The notes under the pieces are model-generated. The model saw nothing but the letters and a program-made list of their open reading frames with translations. It made no database searches and was not told the origin of the DNA. DNA of 64,000 bases from contig JADJRB010000001.1 of assembly GCA_016712445.1 (NCBI GenBank), forward strand, positions 1,612,001 to 1,676,000, written 5' to 3'. This document shows, piece after piece, positions 25,925 to 34,653 of this stretch; within the stretch, counting starts at the first letter, position 1, and each line of letters starts with the position of its first letter. Position numbers and translations under genes: made by a program. This DNA is from Acidobacteriota bacterium. GTDB lineage: Bacteria; Pseudomonadota; Alphaproteobacteria; Caulobacterales; Hyphomonadaceae.

Positions 25925-26410
25925 TCAGCCTGCTGCAGACTTGGCGGTAGCCACTTCAGGCGCATCCGTGCGGCCCGGCGACAGCGGCGCGACGTTCGAC
26001 AGGTCGGGCACGGAGGCGGCCTTGTTGATGTGGGCTACGGTGCGTTCGGGTGCGATCAGCAGGTCGGCGCTGACAAACGTGCGCTCTTCAACCCGCATCG
26101 ACGGCGAGAAGGCGACGCCTTCGAGGCGTCCGCCGCTGCACACTTCCAGCGCACGGCTGGCTTCGATATCTCCGCTGACCGACCCGTGAACGATCAGCGT
26201 CGCCGCGCGCACACGTCCTTCGATCTTGCCGCTGGCTTCCACCAGGATCATGTCGTCGGTCTCGATCTCGCCGCGCAGGTGCGCGCCGATGATGACCGGT
26301 CCGACAAACTGGAACTTGCCTTCAAACTTGCCGCCGGCGGCAATCGCGTTGCCAAGTCCGTTGCGGGCCGGCTTTGCCGGCGTGTCTGATTTCGGAGGGG
26401 TCGCAGCCAT
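25925..26410 (-). CDS. Bactofilin (cytoskeletal polymer protein)
   Basis: 161 residues from the ATG at 26410. The central bactofilin (DUF583) beta-helix shows the repeated GxIxG-type rungs: FVGPVIIGAHLRGEIETDD, GKIEGRVRAATLIVHGSVSG, GGRLEGVAF, with Pro/Lys-rich disordered N-terminus and a short C-tail. Bactofilins polymerise at the membrane and localise cell-wall enzymes, e.g. at the Caulobacter stalk base and in Hyphomonas budding. It is divergent from a GH25 muramidase with a canonical CtrA box between them. Confidence 0.94.
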   Translation of the reverse strand: MAATPPKSDTPAKPARNGLGNAIAAGGKFEGKFQFVGPVIIGAHLRGEIETDDMILVEASGKIEGRVRAATLIVHGSVSGDIEASRALEVCSGGRLEGVAFSPSMRVEERTFVSADLLIAPERTVAHINKAASVPDLSNVAPLSPGRTDAPEVATAKSAAG

Positions 26411-26444
26411 CACGCGGGTCCTTTTTCCTGCCCTTTTCCACAGG

Positions 26445-26459
26445 TTAACCTATTGTTAA
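26445..26459. promoter_or_regulatory. CtrA-binding box, TTAA-N7-TTAA
   Basis: TTAA (26445-26448), seven bases, TTAA (26456-26459): an exact match to the cell-cycle regulator CtrA consensus of Alphaproteobacteria. It lies in the 73-bp gap between the divergent bactofilin and GH25 genes, 25 bp before the GH25 ATG. Actual binding is inferred. Confidence 0.7.
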
Positions 26460-26483
26460 CCGAAGAAGAAGGGTCCCGTCCGG

Positions 26484-27164
26484 ATGCTTGCAAGAATTGT
26501 GCGGACTACACTTTGGGCCGGATTTGCCCTGTTCCTGGCGGGGTGCAGCGAGCCCGCCCGACCGGCCCGGCCGCCTGGTCCGGCGCCGCTGCTTCCGCCC
26601 GGCGCGGAGGGCATCGACCTGTCGCACCATAATGGCCCGGTCGACTGGGGCCGCCTCGGCACCGGGCCTTTCCAGTTCGTCTATCTCAAGGCGACCGAAG
26701 GCACCGACCATGTCGACCAGCAATTCCTGCAGAACTGGACCTCGGCGACCCGTCTCGGCTGGCAGGTGGGCGCCTATCACTTCTTCCTGCTTTGCCGCGA
26801 AGGCGCCCCGCAGGCGGAGAACTTCATCCGCCAGGTCGAGGTGCGCGCCGGCACCCTCCCGCCGGCCGTTGACCTTGAGCATGCCCACAATTGCCCGGCG
26901 CGCGCCGGGCGGGCGGCTACGCTTGATCAGCTGCGCACCTTCCTCGCGGCGCTGGAGGATGAATACGGCCAGGTGCCGGTGATCTACACCACACCCGCCT
27001 TCCACACCGAATGGCTGGCGGGGGAGGGTTTCGACCGCTACCCGCTCTGGATCCGGTCGCTCGAAGGCAAGCCGTCATTGGACCACGCGATCTGGCAGTA
27101 CACCATGAAAGGCAAGGCGCCCGGCATCGAAGGCCCGGTCGACCTCAACCGGGCGGCCGACTAG
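26484..27164 (+). CDS. Lipoprotein GH25 muramidase (lysozyme)
   Basis: 226 residues. Lipoprotein signal with lipobox FLAGC (Cys at about 22), a Pro-rich linker, then the GH25 barrel: GIDLSHHNGPVDW at the start, FVYLKATEGTD, the catalytic DLEHAH region, and QYTMKGKAPGIEGPVDLNRA at the end. GH25 enzymes cut the MurNAc-GlcNAc bond of peptidoglycan; attachment to a membrane places it in the periplasm. The shared CtrA-box region with bactofilin suggests both serve cell-cycle-timed wall remodelling (inference). The stop overlaps the convergent GNAT stop by 4 bp. Confidence 0.93.
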   Translation: MLARIVRTTLWAGFALFLAGCSEPARPARPPGPAPLLPPGAEGIDLSHHNGPVDWGRLGTGPFQFVYLKATEGTDHVDQQFLQNWTSATRLGWQVGAYHFFLLCREGAPQAENFIRQVEVRAGTLPPAVDLEHAHNCPARAGRAATLDQLRTFLAALEDEYGQVPVIYTTPAFHTEWLAGEGFDRYPLWIRSLEGKPSLDHAIWQYTMKGKAPGIEGPVDLNRAAD

Positions 27165-27718
27165 ATCGCCTTGCCCATCCTCAGCCCCGGCACGTCCACC
27201 CCGCCGGCGGACGCACTGATCATGCGCTCGATCTCCTCATATCCGCATGCGCGGTAAAGTGGTTCGCCGCCAAGCGTCGCCATCAGTTCGACGCGGTGAA
27301 AGCCGGCCGCGCGGGCCGCGCCTTCGCAGATCTCGAGCACATACCGCCCGAGGCCGCGCCGCGTGAACTCAGGATGCGTGTACATGGCGCGGATGCGGGC
27401 GGCGTCGACGCCCATCTTCAGAAGCGCGGCATTGCGCTGCGCCGTCGAATGGTCTCCGCCATACAGGGTCGCGCGGTTGCTCCAACCGCCGCTCGCGGCC
27501 AGCTGGCCGGTCGCCTCGTCCAGCACGACGAAATAGGTCCCGTCCGCAATCAGCTGCCGGTCGAGGCCCATGATCGAGCGCGACAGGGCAACCTGCTGCG
27601 GCGTCAGGAACTGCGGCAGCAGCGCGCTGATCGCCAGCTCCATCAGCGCGGCAATGCCGTCCTCGTCGGCCGGCACCGCCGCGCGGTGGATGAACCCCTC
27701 AAGACGGGGCGCGGACAT
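27161..27718 (-). CDS. GNAT-family acetyltransferase
   Basis: 185 residues. A GNAT fold with the acetyl-CoA loop in RIRAMYTHPEFTRRGLGRYVLEICE (R/Q-x2-G-x-G/A pattern, TRRGLGRY) and a late hydrophobic strand HRVELMATLGGEPLYRACGY. Substrate unknown. Its start lies two bases after the ilvC stop on the same strand, so it is probably the last gene of the ilv operon. Confidence 0.9.
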   Translation of the reverse strand: MSAPRLEGFIHRAAVPADEDGIAALMELAISALLPQFLTPQQVALSRSIMGLDRQLIADGTYFVVLDEATGQLAASGGWSNRATLYGGDHSTAQRNAALLKMGVDAARIRAMYTHPEFTRRGLGRYVLEICEGAARAAGFHRVELMATLGGEPLYRACGYEEIERMISASAGGVDVPGLRMGKAI

Positions 27719-27720
27719 GC

Positions 27721-28740
27721 CTAGTTGCGGCTCTTGTCCACCAGGCGGTCGTTCTGGGCCCAGTGCATCATGCCGCGCAGTTTCTCGCCCACCGCCTCGA
27801 TCGGATGGTTGCTCATCCGCTGGCGCATGGCGTGGAAGCCCGGCGCGCCGGCCTGGTTCTCCAGCACCCAGTTGCGGGCGAAGGTGCCGTTCTGGATGTC
27901 TTCCAGAACCTTCTTCATCTCGGCCTTGGTCGCGCTGTTCACGACGCGCGGACCGGTCACGTACTCCCCGTATTCGGCCGTGTTCGAGATCGAGTAGTTC
28001 ATGTTGGCGATGCCGCCTTCATAGATCAGGTCGACGATCAGCTTGGTCTCGTGGAGGCATTCGAAATAGGCCATTTCCGGCGCATAACCGGCCTCGACCA
28101 GCGTCTCGTAGCCGGCCTTGATCAGTTCCACGATGCCGCCGCACAGCACGGCCTGTTCGCCGAAGAGGTCCGTCTCGGTCTCTTCGCGGAAGCTCGTCTC
28201 GATGACGCCGGCGCGGGTATTGCCGATGGCTTTCGAATAGGAGAGGGCAACCGCCTGGGCCGTGCCGGTCGCATCCTGGTGGATGGCGATCAGGCCCGGC
28301 AGGCCGAAGCCCATCTGGTACTGGTTGCGCAGCGTATGGCCGGGGCCTTTCGGCGCGGAGAGCGACACGTCCACATCCTTCCGTGGGCGGATGAGATTGT
28401 AATGGATGTTGAAGCCGTGCCCGAACATGATGTGCTGGCCGGCGCGCAGGTGCGGCTCGATCTCGTTGGCGAACAGCACCGCCTGCTTTTCGTCCGGCAC
28501 GAGGATCATCAGCACGTCGGCCCATTTCGCCGCCTCGGCCACCGAGATCACTTCAAGGCCGGCGTCCGTTGCCTTCTTGCGCGAGGCGGAGCCTTCCTGC
28601 AGCGCCACTTTGATGTTCTTCACGCCCGAATCCTTGAGGTTCAGAGCGTGTGCGTGCCCCTGGCTGCCATAGCCGACCACCGCGACCTTCTTCTTCTGGA
28701 TCAGCGAGATGTCGGCGTCTTTTTCGTAATAGATTTTCAT
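27721..28740 (-). CDS. ilvC: Ketol-acid reductoisomerase
   Basis: 339 residues, class I length. NADPH site GYGSQGHAHALNLKDSG; metal and substrate residues in the C-terminal knotted helical domain (LFGEQAVLCGG, ECLHETKLIVDLIYEGG, MNYSISNTAEYG). Converts acetolactate and acetohydroxybutyrate to the dihydroxy acids in valine, isoleucine and leucine synthesis. In the ilvB-ilvN-ilvC cluster, after an unknown exported protein. Confidence 0.98.
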   Translation of the reverse strand: MKIYYEKDADISLIQKKKVAVVGYGSQGHAHALNLKDSGVKNIKVALQEGSASRKKATDAGLEVISVAEAAKWADVLMILVPDEKQAVLFANEIEPHLRAGQHIMFGHGFNIHYNLIRPRKDVDVSLSAPKGPGHTLRNQYQMGFGLPGLIAIHQDATGTAQAVALSYSKAIGNTRAGVIETSFREETETDLFGEQAVLCGGIVELIKAGYETLVEAGYAPEMAYFECLHETKLIVDLIYEGGIANMNYSISNTAEYGEYVTGPRVVNSATKAEMKKVLEDIQNGTFARNWVLENQAGAPGFHAMRQRMSNHPIEAVGEKLRGMMHWAQNDRLVDKSRN

Positions 28741-28796
28741 GTGCGTTCGGAAGCTCCGCTAAGGGGTAAGGTGGGAAACAGCGATGGGAGGAACCG

Positions 28797-29438
28797 TCAG
28801 GGCGCCTTGCAGACCCAGTTGGGGCTGACATTGGCGACGCCGATGACGAGGTTATTGAGCCGCGTCACCGGATCGTCGGATCCGGCATGGCGGGAGAATT
28901 GGCGCACGCCGTTTTCAGTCTGCGTGCGGGTAATGATGTCGTGGCTCTCGATGACCAGCCGCACGGTGCGCGAGCCGTCTGCATTGACCGTCACTTCCTC
29001 GCGCGGCCCATAGGAAGGTACCGAGGCATCCGACACCTGGCCGAGCAGGATCGTCATGGCGTTGGCCGTGTCGTCGGGCAGCTTGGTCTGCAGCCGGCAG
29101 TGCGGACCCTTGCCGTCCGGTACCGAGCGCGCATCGAGGCGCACGCCGGCGCCGTCGGTCATCACGTCATAGAGGTAAGCGGCGCCGCTGGGGGAGGCGG
29201 TGTCGGTGATCTCGATGATCGCATCTGAGCGCGGACCGTAGAACAGGCGCGCGCGATCGCGGATCTTCGCCGCCCGGTCGAGGTCGCAGTTCAGCTTCGC
29301 CGTGTCGGGTGAGGTGTCCGACAGGAAGGCGGCATTCAACAGGTCGCTCGCGCAATTGTCAGCCTGCGCCGCTGCCACCATCGGCAGGAAACAGGCGGCG
29401 AGGGCAGCAAGCCCGGCGCGCCAGAGAGAGGGTTTCAT
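28797..29438 (-). CDS. Unknown exported protein in the ilv operon
   Basis: 213 residues with signal peptide (MKPSLWRAGLAALAACFLPMVAAA). The mature part has four cysteines (NCASD, LNCDLD, HCRLQ, WVCKAP), suggesting disulfides, and no recognised domain. Its ATG overlaps the ilvN stop (ATGA), so it is translated with ilvN and before ilvC. Why an exported protein should be coupled to branched-chain amino-acid enzymes is unclear; it may simply be carried in the operon. Confidence 0.8.
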   Translation of the reverse strand: MKPSLWRAGLAALAACFLPMVAAAQADNCASDLLNAAFLSDTSPDTAKLNCDLDRAAKIRDRARLFYGPRSDAIIEITDTASPSGAAYLYDVMTDGAGVRLDARSVPDGKGPHCRLQTKLPDDTANAMTILLGQVSDASVPSYGPREEVTVNADGSRTVRLVIESHDIITRTQTENGVRQFSRHAGSDDPVTRLNNLVIGVANVSPNWVCKAP

Positions 29439-30004
29439 CCTTTCTCCTTTCCCCGTTTGATCGACAGGACCCCCGTCCGGCTGACCTCGACCAGGCCCAG
29501 CGGGCGCATCAGGTCGACAAACTGCGTCAGCTTCTCGGAGGCGCCCGTCACCTCGAAAATAAAGCTCTCGTTGGTCGTATCTATCACATGTGCGCGGAAA
29601 ATCTCAGCGATACGAAGCGCCTCGACGCGCTTTTCGCCGCTGCCTGCCACTTTCACGAGCGCCAGTTCGCGCTCGATACCGGTCTTCGAATTGGTGATGT
29701 CGATGACTTCGGCGACCGGCACGATGCGCAGCAGCTGGGCCTCGATCTGCTCGAGGATATGCGGCGTGCCCTGGGTGACGATCGTGATGCGCGAGCGGTG
29801 CTGGCTGGCGTCCACCTCGGCAACAGTAAGGGAATCAATGTTGTAACCGCGGCCTGAGAACAGGCCGACCACCCGCGCCAGCACGCCCGGCTCGTTGTCG
29901 ACTAGCACGGCCAGTGTGCGCCGCTCGACCGCTTGATCCTCGTGCGAGAGGAAGTAAGCGGACTTCGGCCCGTTGCCGTTGGCGGGTGTGGTCTTGTCGT
30001 TCAT
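29435..30004 (-). CDS. ilvN: Acetolactate synthase small (regulatory) subunit
   Basis: 189 residues. ACT domain at about 27-100 (LAVLVDNEPGVLARVVGLFSGRGYNIDSL, core NEPGVLARVVGLFSGRGYN) followed by the C-terminal ALS_ss_C domain with VTGASEKLTQFVDLMRPLG. It binds valine and imposes feedback inhibition on the catalytic subunit. Both ends overlap neighbours by 4 bp. Length and the two-domain form are of the IlvH type. Confidence 0.97.
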   Translation of the reverse strand: MNDKTTPANGNGPKSAYFLSHEDQAVERRTLAVLVDNEPGVLARVVGLFSGRGYNIDSLTVAEVDASQHRSRITIVTQGTPHILEQIEAQLLRIVPVAEVIDITNSKTGIERELALVKVAGSGEKRVEALRIAEIFRAHVIDTTNESFIFEVTGASEKLTQFVDLMRPLGLVEVSRTGVLSIKRGKEKG

Positions 30005-30690
30005 GCCGTTCTCTCGGGGGCAGCCGCGTCATTGCCGAACTTGAAGCCCGGCCGGCGGGTTTCGAGCTTGCCCTTCAGGGCCTGCGACTTGGAGATCGCA
30101 TCATTGCGGTCGCTGCCGGACTGGTCGTCATAGCGTTCGACCACTTCGTCCTTGCGGCGCGGATCGAGATAGGCCTGCAGTTCGGACACCAGCAGCCGCC
30201 GGCATTCATCGATGTAGCGGGCGCAGTCTTCCGGCGCCGGGCCGCCTTCGCGGCTCATCGCTTCCAGTTCGTGATAGCTCCACATCAGCGCGTCGAGGAT
30301 CGGCGGCCGGCTGCCGCGATAGGCGCCTTCCTTCTCGGCGCCCTTGTGGTCCGGGCTGAGGTTCGGAAAGAACATCCGGCCGCGGTCGACCAGCGTCGAT
30401 ATCTGCACCAGCAGGTTCGCCTTGTTGCCGAGGAAGGCGCCATCATTCGCCTGCATGCCGCGCGTGCGGGCGAACATGGCGGCGCGCGCCAGCGTGTCGA
30501 TGGCGGAGTTGCCCCAGTCGAGGCTGGCGGCGTCGATGCTCTGGCGCAGGCGCTCGGTCTGCAGCTTGCGCTGGCGGCGGGTCTCGCCCCGCGCGATCAG
30601 GGCGCTGATCGCCGCAACGAACGCCGACCCGATCGCCACAAGCACGTCGGCGTTTTCCCGGCCCATTTCCAGCAGGCTGCCGAAATCCAT
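30001..30690 (-). CDS. Unknown protein between ilvB and ilvN
   Basis: 229 residues from the ATG at 30690, preceded by GGGGGAAAAG; a GTG at 30702 is an alternative. An N-terminal hydrophobic segment (VLVAIGSAFVAAISALIA) anchors a basic, Gln/Arg-rich helical cytoplasmic part with a conserved-looking TRRQRKLQTERLRQSID. No family recognised. Its stop overlaps the ilvN start and it begins 37 bp after ilvB, so it is part of the operon. Perhaps a membrane-tethered accessory protein; this is only a guess from topology. Confidence 0.78.
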   Translation of the reverse strand: MDFGSLLEMGRENADVLVAIGSAFVAAISALIARGETRRQRKLQTERLRQSIDAASLDWGNSAIDTLARAAMFARTRGMQANDGAFLGNKANLLVQISTLVDRGRMFFPNLSPDHKGAEKEGAYRGSRPPILDALMWSYHELEAMSREGGPAPEDCARYIDECRRLLVSELQAYLDPRRKDEVVERYDDQSGSDRNDAISKSQALKGKLETRRPGFKFGNDAAAPERTA

Positions 30691-30727
30691 CTTTTCCCCC
30701 ACGCTAACCGTTCACGGCCTTGTTTTC

Positions 30728-32521
30728 TCAAACGAGCTTGCGGCCCGCCTCGCCGATCTCGTTACCAGTTATCTCGCCGAGGATCATCTGGTTGTGCGCA
30801 GAACCGGCCGGGATCATCGGCAGGCAGTTTTCGGCCCGCTCGACCCGGCAGTCGAACAATACAGGACCCGGATAGTCAATCATTTCAAGGATCTTGGCGT
30901 CCAGCTCGTCCGGCTTGTCACAGCGGATGCCGTGCCCACCGAGGGCCTGCGCGAGCAGCACGAAATCCGGCAGGCTTTCCGAATAGGAGTGCGAGTACCG
31001 CTCGCCGTGCAGCAATTCCTGCCATTGGCGCACCATGCCCATCCACTCATTGTTGAGGATGAACACCTTCACCGGCAGCTTGTGCTGAACCGCCGTCGAC
31101 AGCTCCTGCATCATCATCTGGATCGAGGCTTCGCCCGCAATGTCGACCACCAGCGCGTCGGGGTGCGCGCATTGCACGCCCACCGCCGCCGGCAGGCCGT
31201 AGCCCATCGTGCCGAGGCCGCCGGAAGTCATCCACCGGTTCGGCTCGTCGAAATGGTAGAACTGCGCCGCCCACATCTGGTGCTGGCCTACTTCGGTTGT
31301 GATGTAGGTCTTGCGGTCCTTGGTCAGCGCATACAGCCGCTCGATGGCGTATTGCGGTTTGATCACCTCGCCGGAGTTCGCATAGCTGAAGCAGCGGCGC
31401 GCGCGCCAGGTATCGATCTGGTCACGCCAGGGTGCGAGGTCCGGCAGCTTGCGCTTCAGCGCCTTGATCTCGGTGATCAGTGCGTCCAGCGCCTCGGCGC
31501 AATCGGCCACCACCGGCACGTCCACGCGCACGATCTTGTTGATCGAGGAGGGGTCGATGTCGATGTGGATCTTCTTGGACTTCGGCGCGAACATGTCGAC
31601 GCGGCCGGTCACCCGGTCGTCGAAGCGCGCGCCGATACAGACCATCAGGTCGCTGTCATGCATGGCATTGTTGGCTTCGAAACTGCCGTGCATGCCGACC
31701 ATGCCCAGCCAGTCCGGGTGCGAGGCCGGGAAGGCGCCGAGCCCCATCAGCGTCGACGTGACCGGCACGCCGGTCAGCTCCTGCAGCTCGCGCAGCTTCG
31801 CCGAAGCGGCCGGGCCGGAATTGATGACGCCGCCGCCGGTATAGAAGATCGGCCGCGTCGCCTTGGTGATCAGATCGGCCGCCGCGCGGATCGCGTCGCG
31901 GTTCGGCGTGCGCTGCGGAACATAAGTGGGCTTGGTGATGCCTTCCTTGCCGACATAGGGCCCGCTGGCGAACTGGATGTCCTTCGGGATGTCGATCACG
32001 ACCGGCCCCGGCCGGCCCGTGGTCGCCACATAGAAGGCCTCGTGCATGATCCGCGCGAGCTGGTTGATGTCGGTGACGAGATAGTTGTGCTTGGCGCAGG
32101 TGCGCGTGATCCCGGTCGTGTCGCATTCCTGGAAGGCGTCCGTGCCGATCAGGTGCGTCGGCACCTGACCGGTGATCACCACCATCGGGATCGAATCCAT
32201 CAGCGCGTCGGTGATCGGCGTCACCATGTTGGTTGCTCCCGGACCGGACGTGACCAGCGCCACGCCGCATTTGCCGGTGGAGCGCGCATAGCCTTCGGCA
32301 GCATGGCCAGCGCCCTGTTCATGGCGCACCAGCACGTGGCGGATCGCGTCCTGACCGTAGAGCGCATCATAGATCGGCAGCACTGCGCCGCCCGGATAAC
32401 CAAACATCACCGATACGCCTTGTTCCCGGAGCGCTTCCACGACGATCTGCGCGCCGGTCAGGGTGCGGGGGCCGGTCGCAGCAGCGGCATCGGCGGGCTT
32501 GGCCTTGGTCTTGGTTGTCAT
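30728..32521 (-). CDS. ilvB: Acetolactate synthase large (catalytic) subunit
   Basis: 597 residues from the ATG at 32521 (MTTKTKAKPADA); the frame extends to 32584 across the attenuator and is not used. TPP enzyme: catalytic Glu in HEQGAGHAAEGYARSTGK, PGATNMVTPITDA, FAD-binding middle domain and the C-terminal TPP motif (VDIAGEASIQMMMQEL, a GDG variant with GEA). Makes acetolactate for valine/leucine and acetohydroxybutyrate for isoleucine. First structural gene of the operon and preceded by a leader peptide and terminator. Confidence 0.97.
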   Translation of the reverse strand: MTTKTKAKPADAAAATGPRTLTGAQIVVEALREQGVSVMFGYPGGAVLPIYDALYGQDAIRHVLVRHEQGAGHAAEGYARSTGKCGVALVTSGPGATNMVTPITDALMDSIPMVVITGQVPTHLIGTDAFQECDTTGITRTCAKHNYLVTDINQLARIMHEAFYVATTGRPGPVVIDIPKDIQFASGPYVGKEGITKPTYVPQRTPNRDAIRAAADLITKATRPIFYTGGGVINSGPAASAKLRELQELTGVPVTSTLMGLGAFPASHPDWLGMVGMHGSFEANNAMHDSDLMVCIGARFDDRVTGRVDMFAPKSKKIHIDIDPSSINKIVRVDVPVVADCAEALDALITEIKALKRKLPDLAPWRDQIDTWRARRCFSYANSGEVIKPQYAIERLYALTKDRKTYITTEVGQHQMWAAQFYHFDEPNRWMTSGGLGTMGYGLPAAVGVQCAHPDALVVDIAGEASIQMMMQELSTAVQHKLPVKVFILNNEWMGMVRQWQELLHGERYSHSYSESLPDFVLLAQALGGHGIRCDKPDELDAKILEMIDYPGPVLFDCRVERAENCLPMIPAGSAHNQMILGEITGNEIGEAGRKLV

Positions 32522-32580
32522 GGCAGGGCTCGGGCTTTGGGAGGCGTGGGTGAAGGGAAGGGCGTGGGGGCTTCGGCCAA

Positions 32581-32611
32581 ACAAAAAAGGGCCCCCTGAG
32601 GAAGCCCTTTT
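32581..32611 (-). terminator. Attenuator terminator in the ilvB leader
   Basis: On the minus strand AAAAGGGC pairs with GCCCTTTT around an 11-nt loop and runs into TTTTTTGTTT, a strong intrinsic terminator 60 bp before the ilvB ATG. A small CCTGA-TCTT-TCAGG hairpin (32631-32644) lies between it and the leader peptide and could act as the pause or competing stem. Confidence 0.8.
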
Positions 32612-32647
32612 CTGTGCGCACCCGCAACCACCTGAAAGATCAGGCAG

Positions 32648-32677
32648 CTACGGGCGCCGAAGGTTTACTACGGTCAT
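32648..32677 (-). CDS. ilvB leader peptide MTVVNLRRP
   Basis: A 9-residue ORF, ATG at 32677 and TAG at 32648-32650, reading MTVVNLRRP. Two consecutive valine codons (GTA GTA) and a leucine (CTT), all rare codon choices in this GC-rich genome, sit 70 bp before a strong intrinsic terminator and upstream of acetolactate synthase. This is the standard arrangement of branched-chain amino-acid attenuation. It follows the miaA stop by 34 bp. Confidence 0.68.
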   Translation of the reverse strand: MTVVNLRRP

Positions 32678-32711
32678 TTTGCGCAAGGGGCGTTTCCTCG
32701 AATTCGTGCGC

Positions 32712-33662
32712 TCAGGCATAATCTTCCGCTTGGACGGTGTCAATCTCCCTGTAAAGGGCAAAAATGACCCTCAAGCGGTTCGCCATTTCGGGCGAGGGAA
32801 TGCGCGTCCAGAACGGAAACTGGCGCCCGATCCAGGTGAATTGCCTTTTTGCATAGCGCCGCGTGTCGCGCTTTGCATTTTCGGCGGCTTCCTCCGGGCT
32901 CATCTCGCCGCGGGCAAACGCTGTCAGCCACGGCATGCCGCACGCCTTCATCACCGGCAGTTCCGGGTCCAGCCCGCGCGCCACCAGGTCACGCGCCTCG
33001 TTCATCGCGCCCTGCATCAGCATGCCCTCGAACCGCCGGTCGATCTTCTTGTAGAGGGCAGCGCGCGGCGGGGTCAGCGCAAAGCCCGTCCACTCGCCCG
33101 GCTCCAGCACCGGCGGCTGGCGCTCGGTCTGGAAATCCGACAGCGACCGCCCGGTCGCGAGCCACACTTCATACGCGCGCGCGAGGCGTTGCCGGTCGCC
33201 GGTGCCAAGGCGTTCGGCGAGTTCCGGATCGTGCGGCATCAGCCGGGCGCGCAGGCCGTCCGCGCCCTCCGCCTCGCTGATCGCGCGCACGTCGGCGCGG
33301 ATTTCGTCTGGCACGGGCGGAATGTCGGACAGGCCCTGCGTCAGCGCCAGCAGGTAGAGCCCTGTGCCGCCCACGAACACTGCGCGCTTGTTCTGCCGCG
33401 CCAGCTGCTTGATCACGCCGCGCGCCGCTTCCAGCCATTCGCCGGTCGAATAGCGCGTGGCGGGGTCAACATAGCCGAACAGGTGATGGGGCACGCCGGC
33501 CATCTCTTCCTCGGTCGGGCGGGCAGAAATTACCTGCATGCCATCGTAAACCTGCATCGAGTCGGCATTGATTACCTCGCCCCCCAGGCGGCGGGCGACT
33601 TCGATGGCAAGGGCGGACTTGCCGCTGGCCGTGGGACCGTGGATCAGGATCGCAGGATGCAT
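32712..33662 (-). CDS. miaA: tRNA dimethylallyltransferase
   Basis: 316 residues. P-loop ILIHGPTASGKSALA at the N-terminus, INADSMQVYDGMQVISARPT (the substrate DSxQxYxG motif) and AGVPHHLFGYVDP. It adds a dimethylallyl group to A37 of tRNAs that read UNN codons. Divergent from serB. The ilvB leader follows its stop. Confidence 0.97.
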   Translation of the reverse strand: MHPAILIHGPTASGKSALAIEVARRLGGEVINADSMQVYDGMQVISARPTEEEMAGVPHHLFGYVDPATRYSTGEWLEAARGVIKQLARQNKRAVFVGGTGLYLLALTQGLSDIPPVPDEIRADVRAISEAEGADGLRARLMPHDPELAERLGTGDRQRLARAYEVWLATGRSLSDFQTERQPPVLEPGEWTGFALTPPRAALYKKIDRRFEGMLMQGAMNEARDLVARGLDPELPVMKACGMPWLTAFARGEMSPEEAAENAKRDTRRYAKRQFTWIGRQFPFWTRIPSPEMANRLRVIFALYREIDTVQAEDYA

Positions 33663-33736
33663 CTTCGGAGACTAAAGGCTTGCCCGCCGCGAGGAAAGCC
33701 ACCTAGAGACAGGCCTGCCTCAAACCGGAGTTCTGG

Positions 33737-34645
33737 ATGTCGACCGAATGGGTTGTGATTGCCGCCTCGCATAGCGGCGGCATGAAAGGCGCCCACGCCT
33801 TGCTGGCCGGCATCAATGCGTGCGGCGGCGCTGCCGGCGAAGGCCGGGCCCTGTGCGATGATGGTCCTGTGAAGGCCGGCTACTACCCCTTCGAAATGCC
33901 GCCCGGCTGCCTGCCTACTGGCCTGCGTACCAGGCTCGAAGCGGAGCTGGAAGCCGATATTGCCGTGCTGCCGCGCGCCCGTTTCGGCCGCAAGCGCCTG
34001 CTCATTTCCGACATGGACTCCACCATCATCGGCCAGGAATGTATCGACGAACTGGCAGATGCCGTCGGCCTGAAGGCCCGGATCTCGAAGATCACCGAAC
34101 GCGCGATGCGCGGCGAGCTGGACTTTGAAGCTGCCCTCACCGAACGCGTCGCGATGCTGAAAGGCCTGCCGCTTGGCGAACTCGCCCGCACGCTGGAAGA
34201 ACGCATCACGCTGAACCCCGGCGCGCGCACGCTGATCGCCACGATGAAGGCGCACGGCGCCGCCACGCTCCTCGTCTCCGGCGGTTTCACCTATTTCACC
34301 TCGCGGGTCGCGGAGATGGCGGGCTTTGCCGGCCATCAGGGCAACACGCTGATCGATGACGGCGCCGCGCTCACTGGCGAGGTCGGCCGTCCGATCCTCG
34401 GGCGCGAAGCCAAGCGCACCGCTCTGCTGGATGCGGTCGCCGCAATCGGCGCTTCGCCTGAAGACGCGCTGGCGATGGGCGACGGCGCCAACGACCTCGA
34501 CATGATCCGCGCCGGCGGCCTCGGCGTGGCCTACAAGGCGAAGCCGGTGGTCGCTGCCGAGGCGGCCGCCTCGATCCGGCACACCGATCTGACCGCCGCG
34601 CTGTTCTTCCAGGGCTACACCGCCGACGAATTCGTACACGGATAA
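33737..34645 (+). CDS. serB: Phosphoserine phosphatase
   Basis: 302 residues. HAD phosphatase: nucleophile motif ISDMDSTIIGQECIDELAD, motif II VSGGFTYFTSRVA, motif III GDGANDLDMIRAGGLGVAYKAKP. The N-terminal ~85 residues are an ACT-like extension seen in many SerB proteins. Hydrolyses phosphoserine, the last step of serine synthesis. Followed 8 bp later by a Nudix gene on the same strand. Confidence 0.96.
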   Translation: MSTEWVVIAASHSGGMKGAHALLAGINACGGAAGEGRALCDDGPVKAGYYPFEMPPGCLPTGLRTRLEAELEADIAVLPRARFGRKRLLISDMDSTIIGQECIDELADAVGLKARISKITERAMRGELDFEAALTERVAMLKGLPLGELARTLEERITLNPGARTLIATMKAHGAATLLVSGGFTYFTSRVAEMAGFAGHQGNTLIDDGAALTGEVGRPILGREAKRTALLDAVAAIGASPEDALAMGDGANDLDMIRAGGLGVAYKAKPVVAAEAAASIRHTDLTAALFFQGYTADEFVHG

Positions 34646-34653
34646 TCCTGCCG

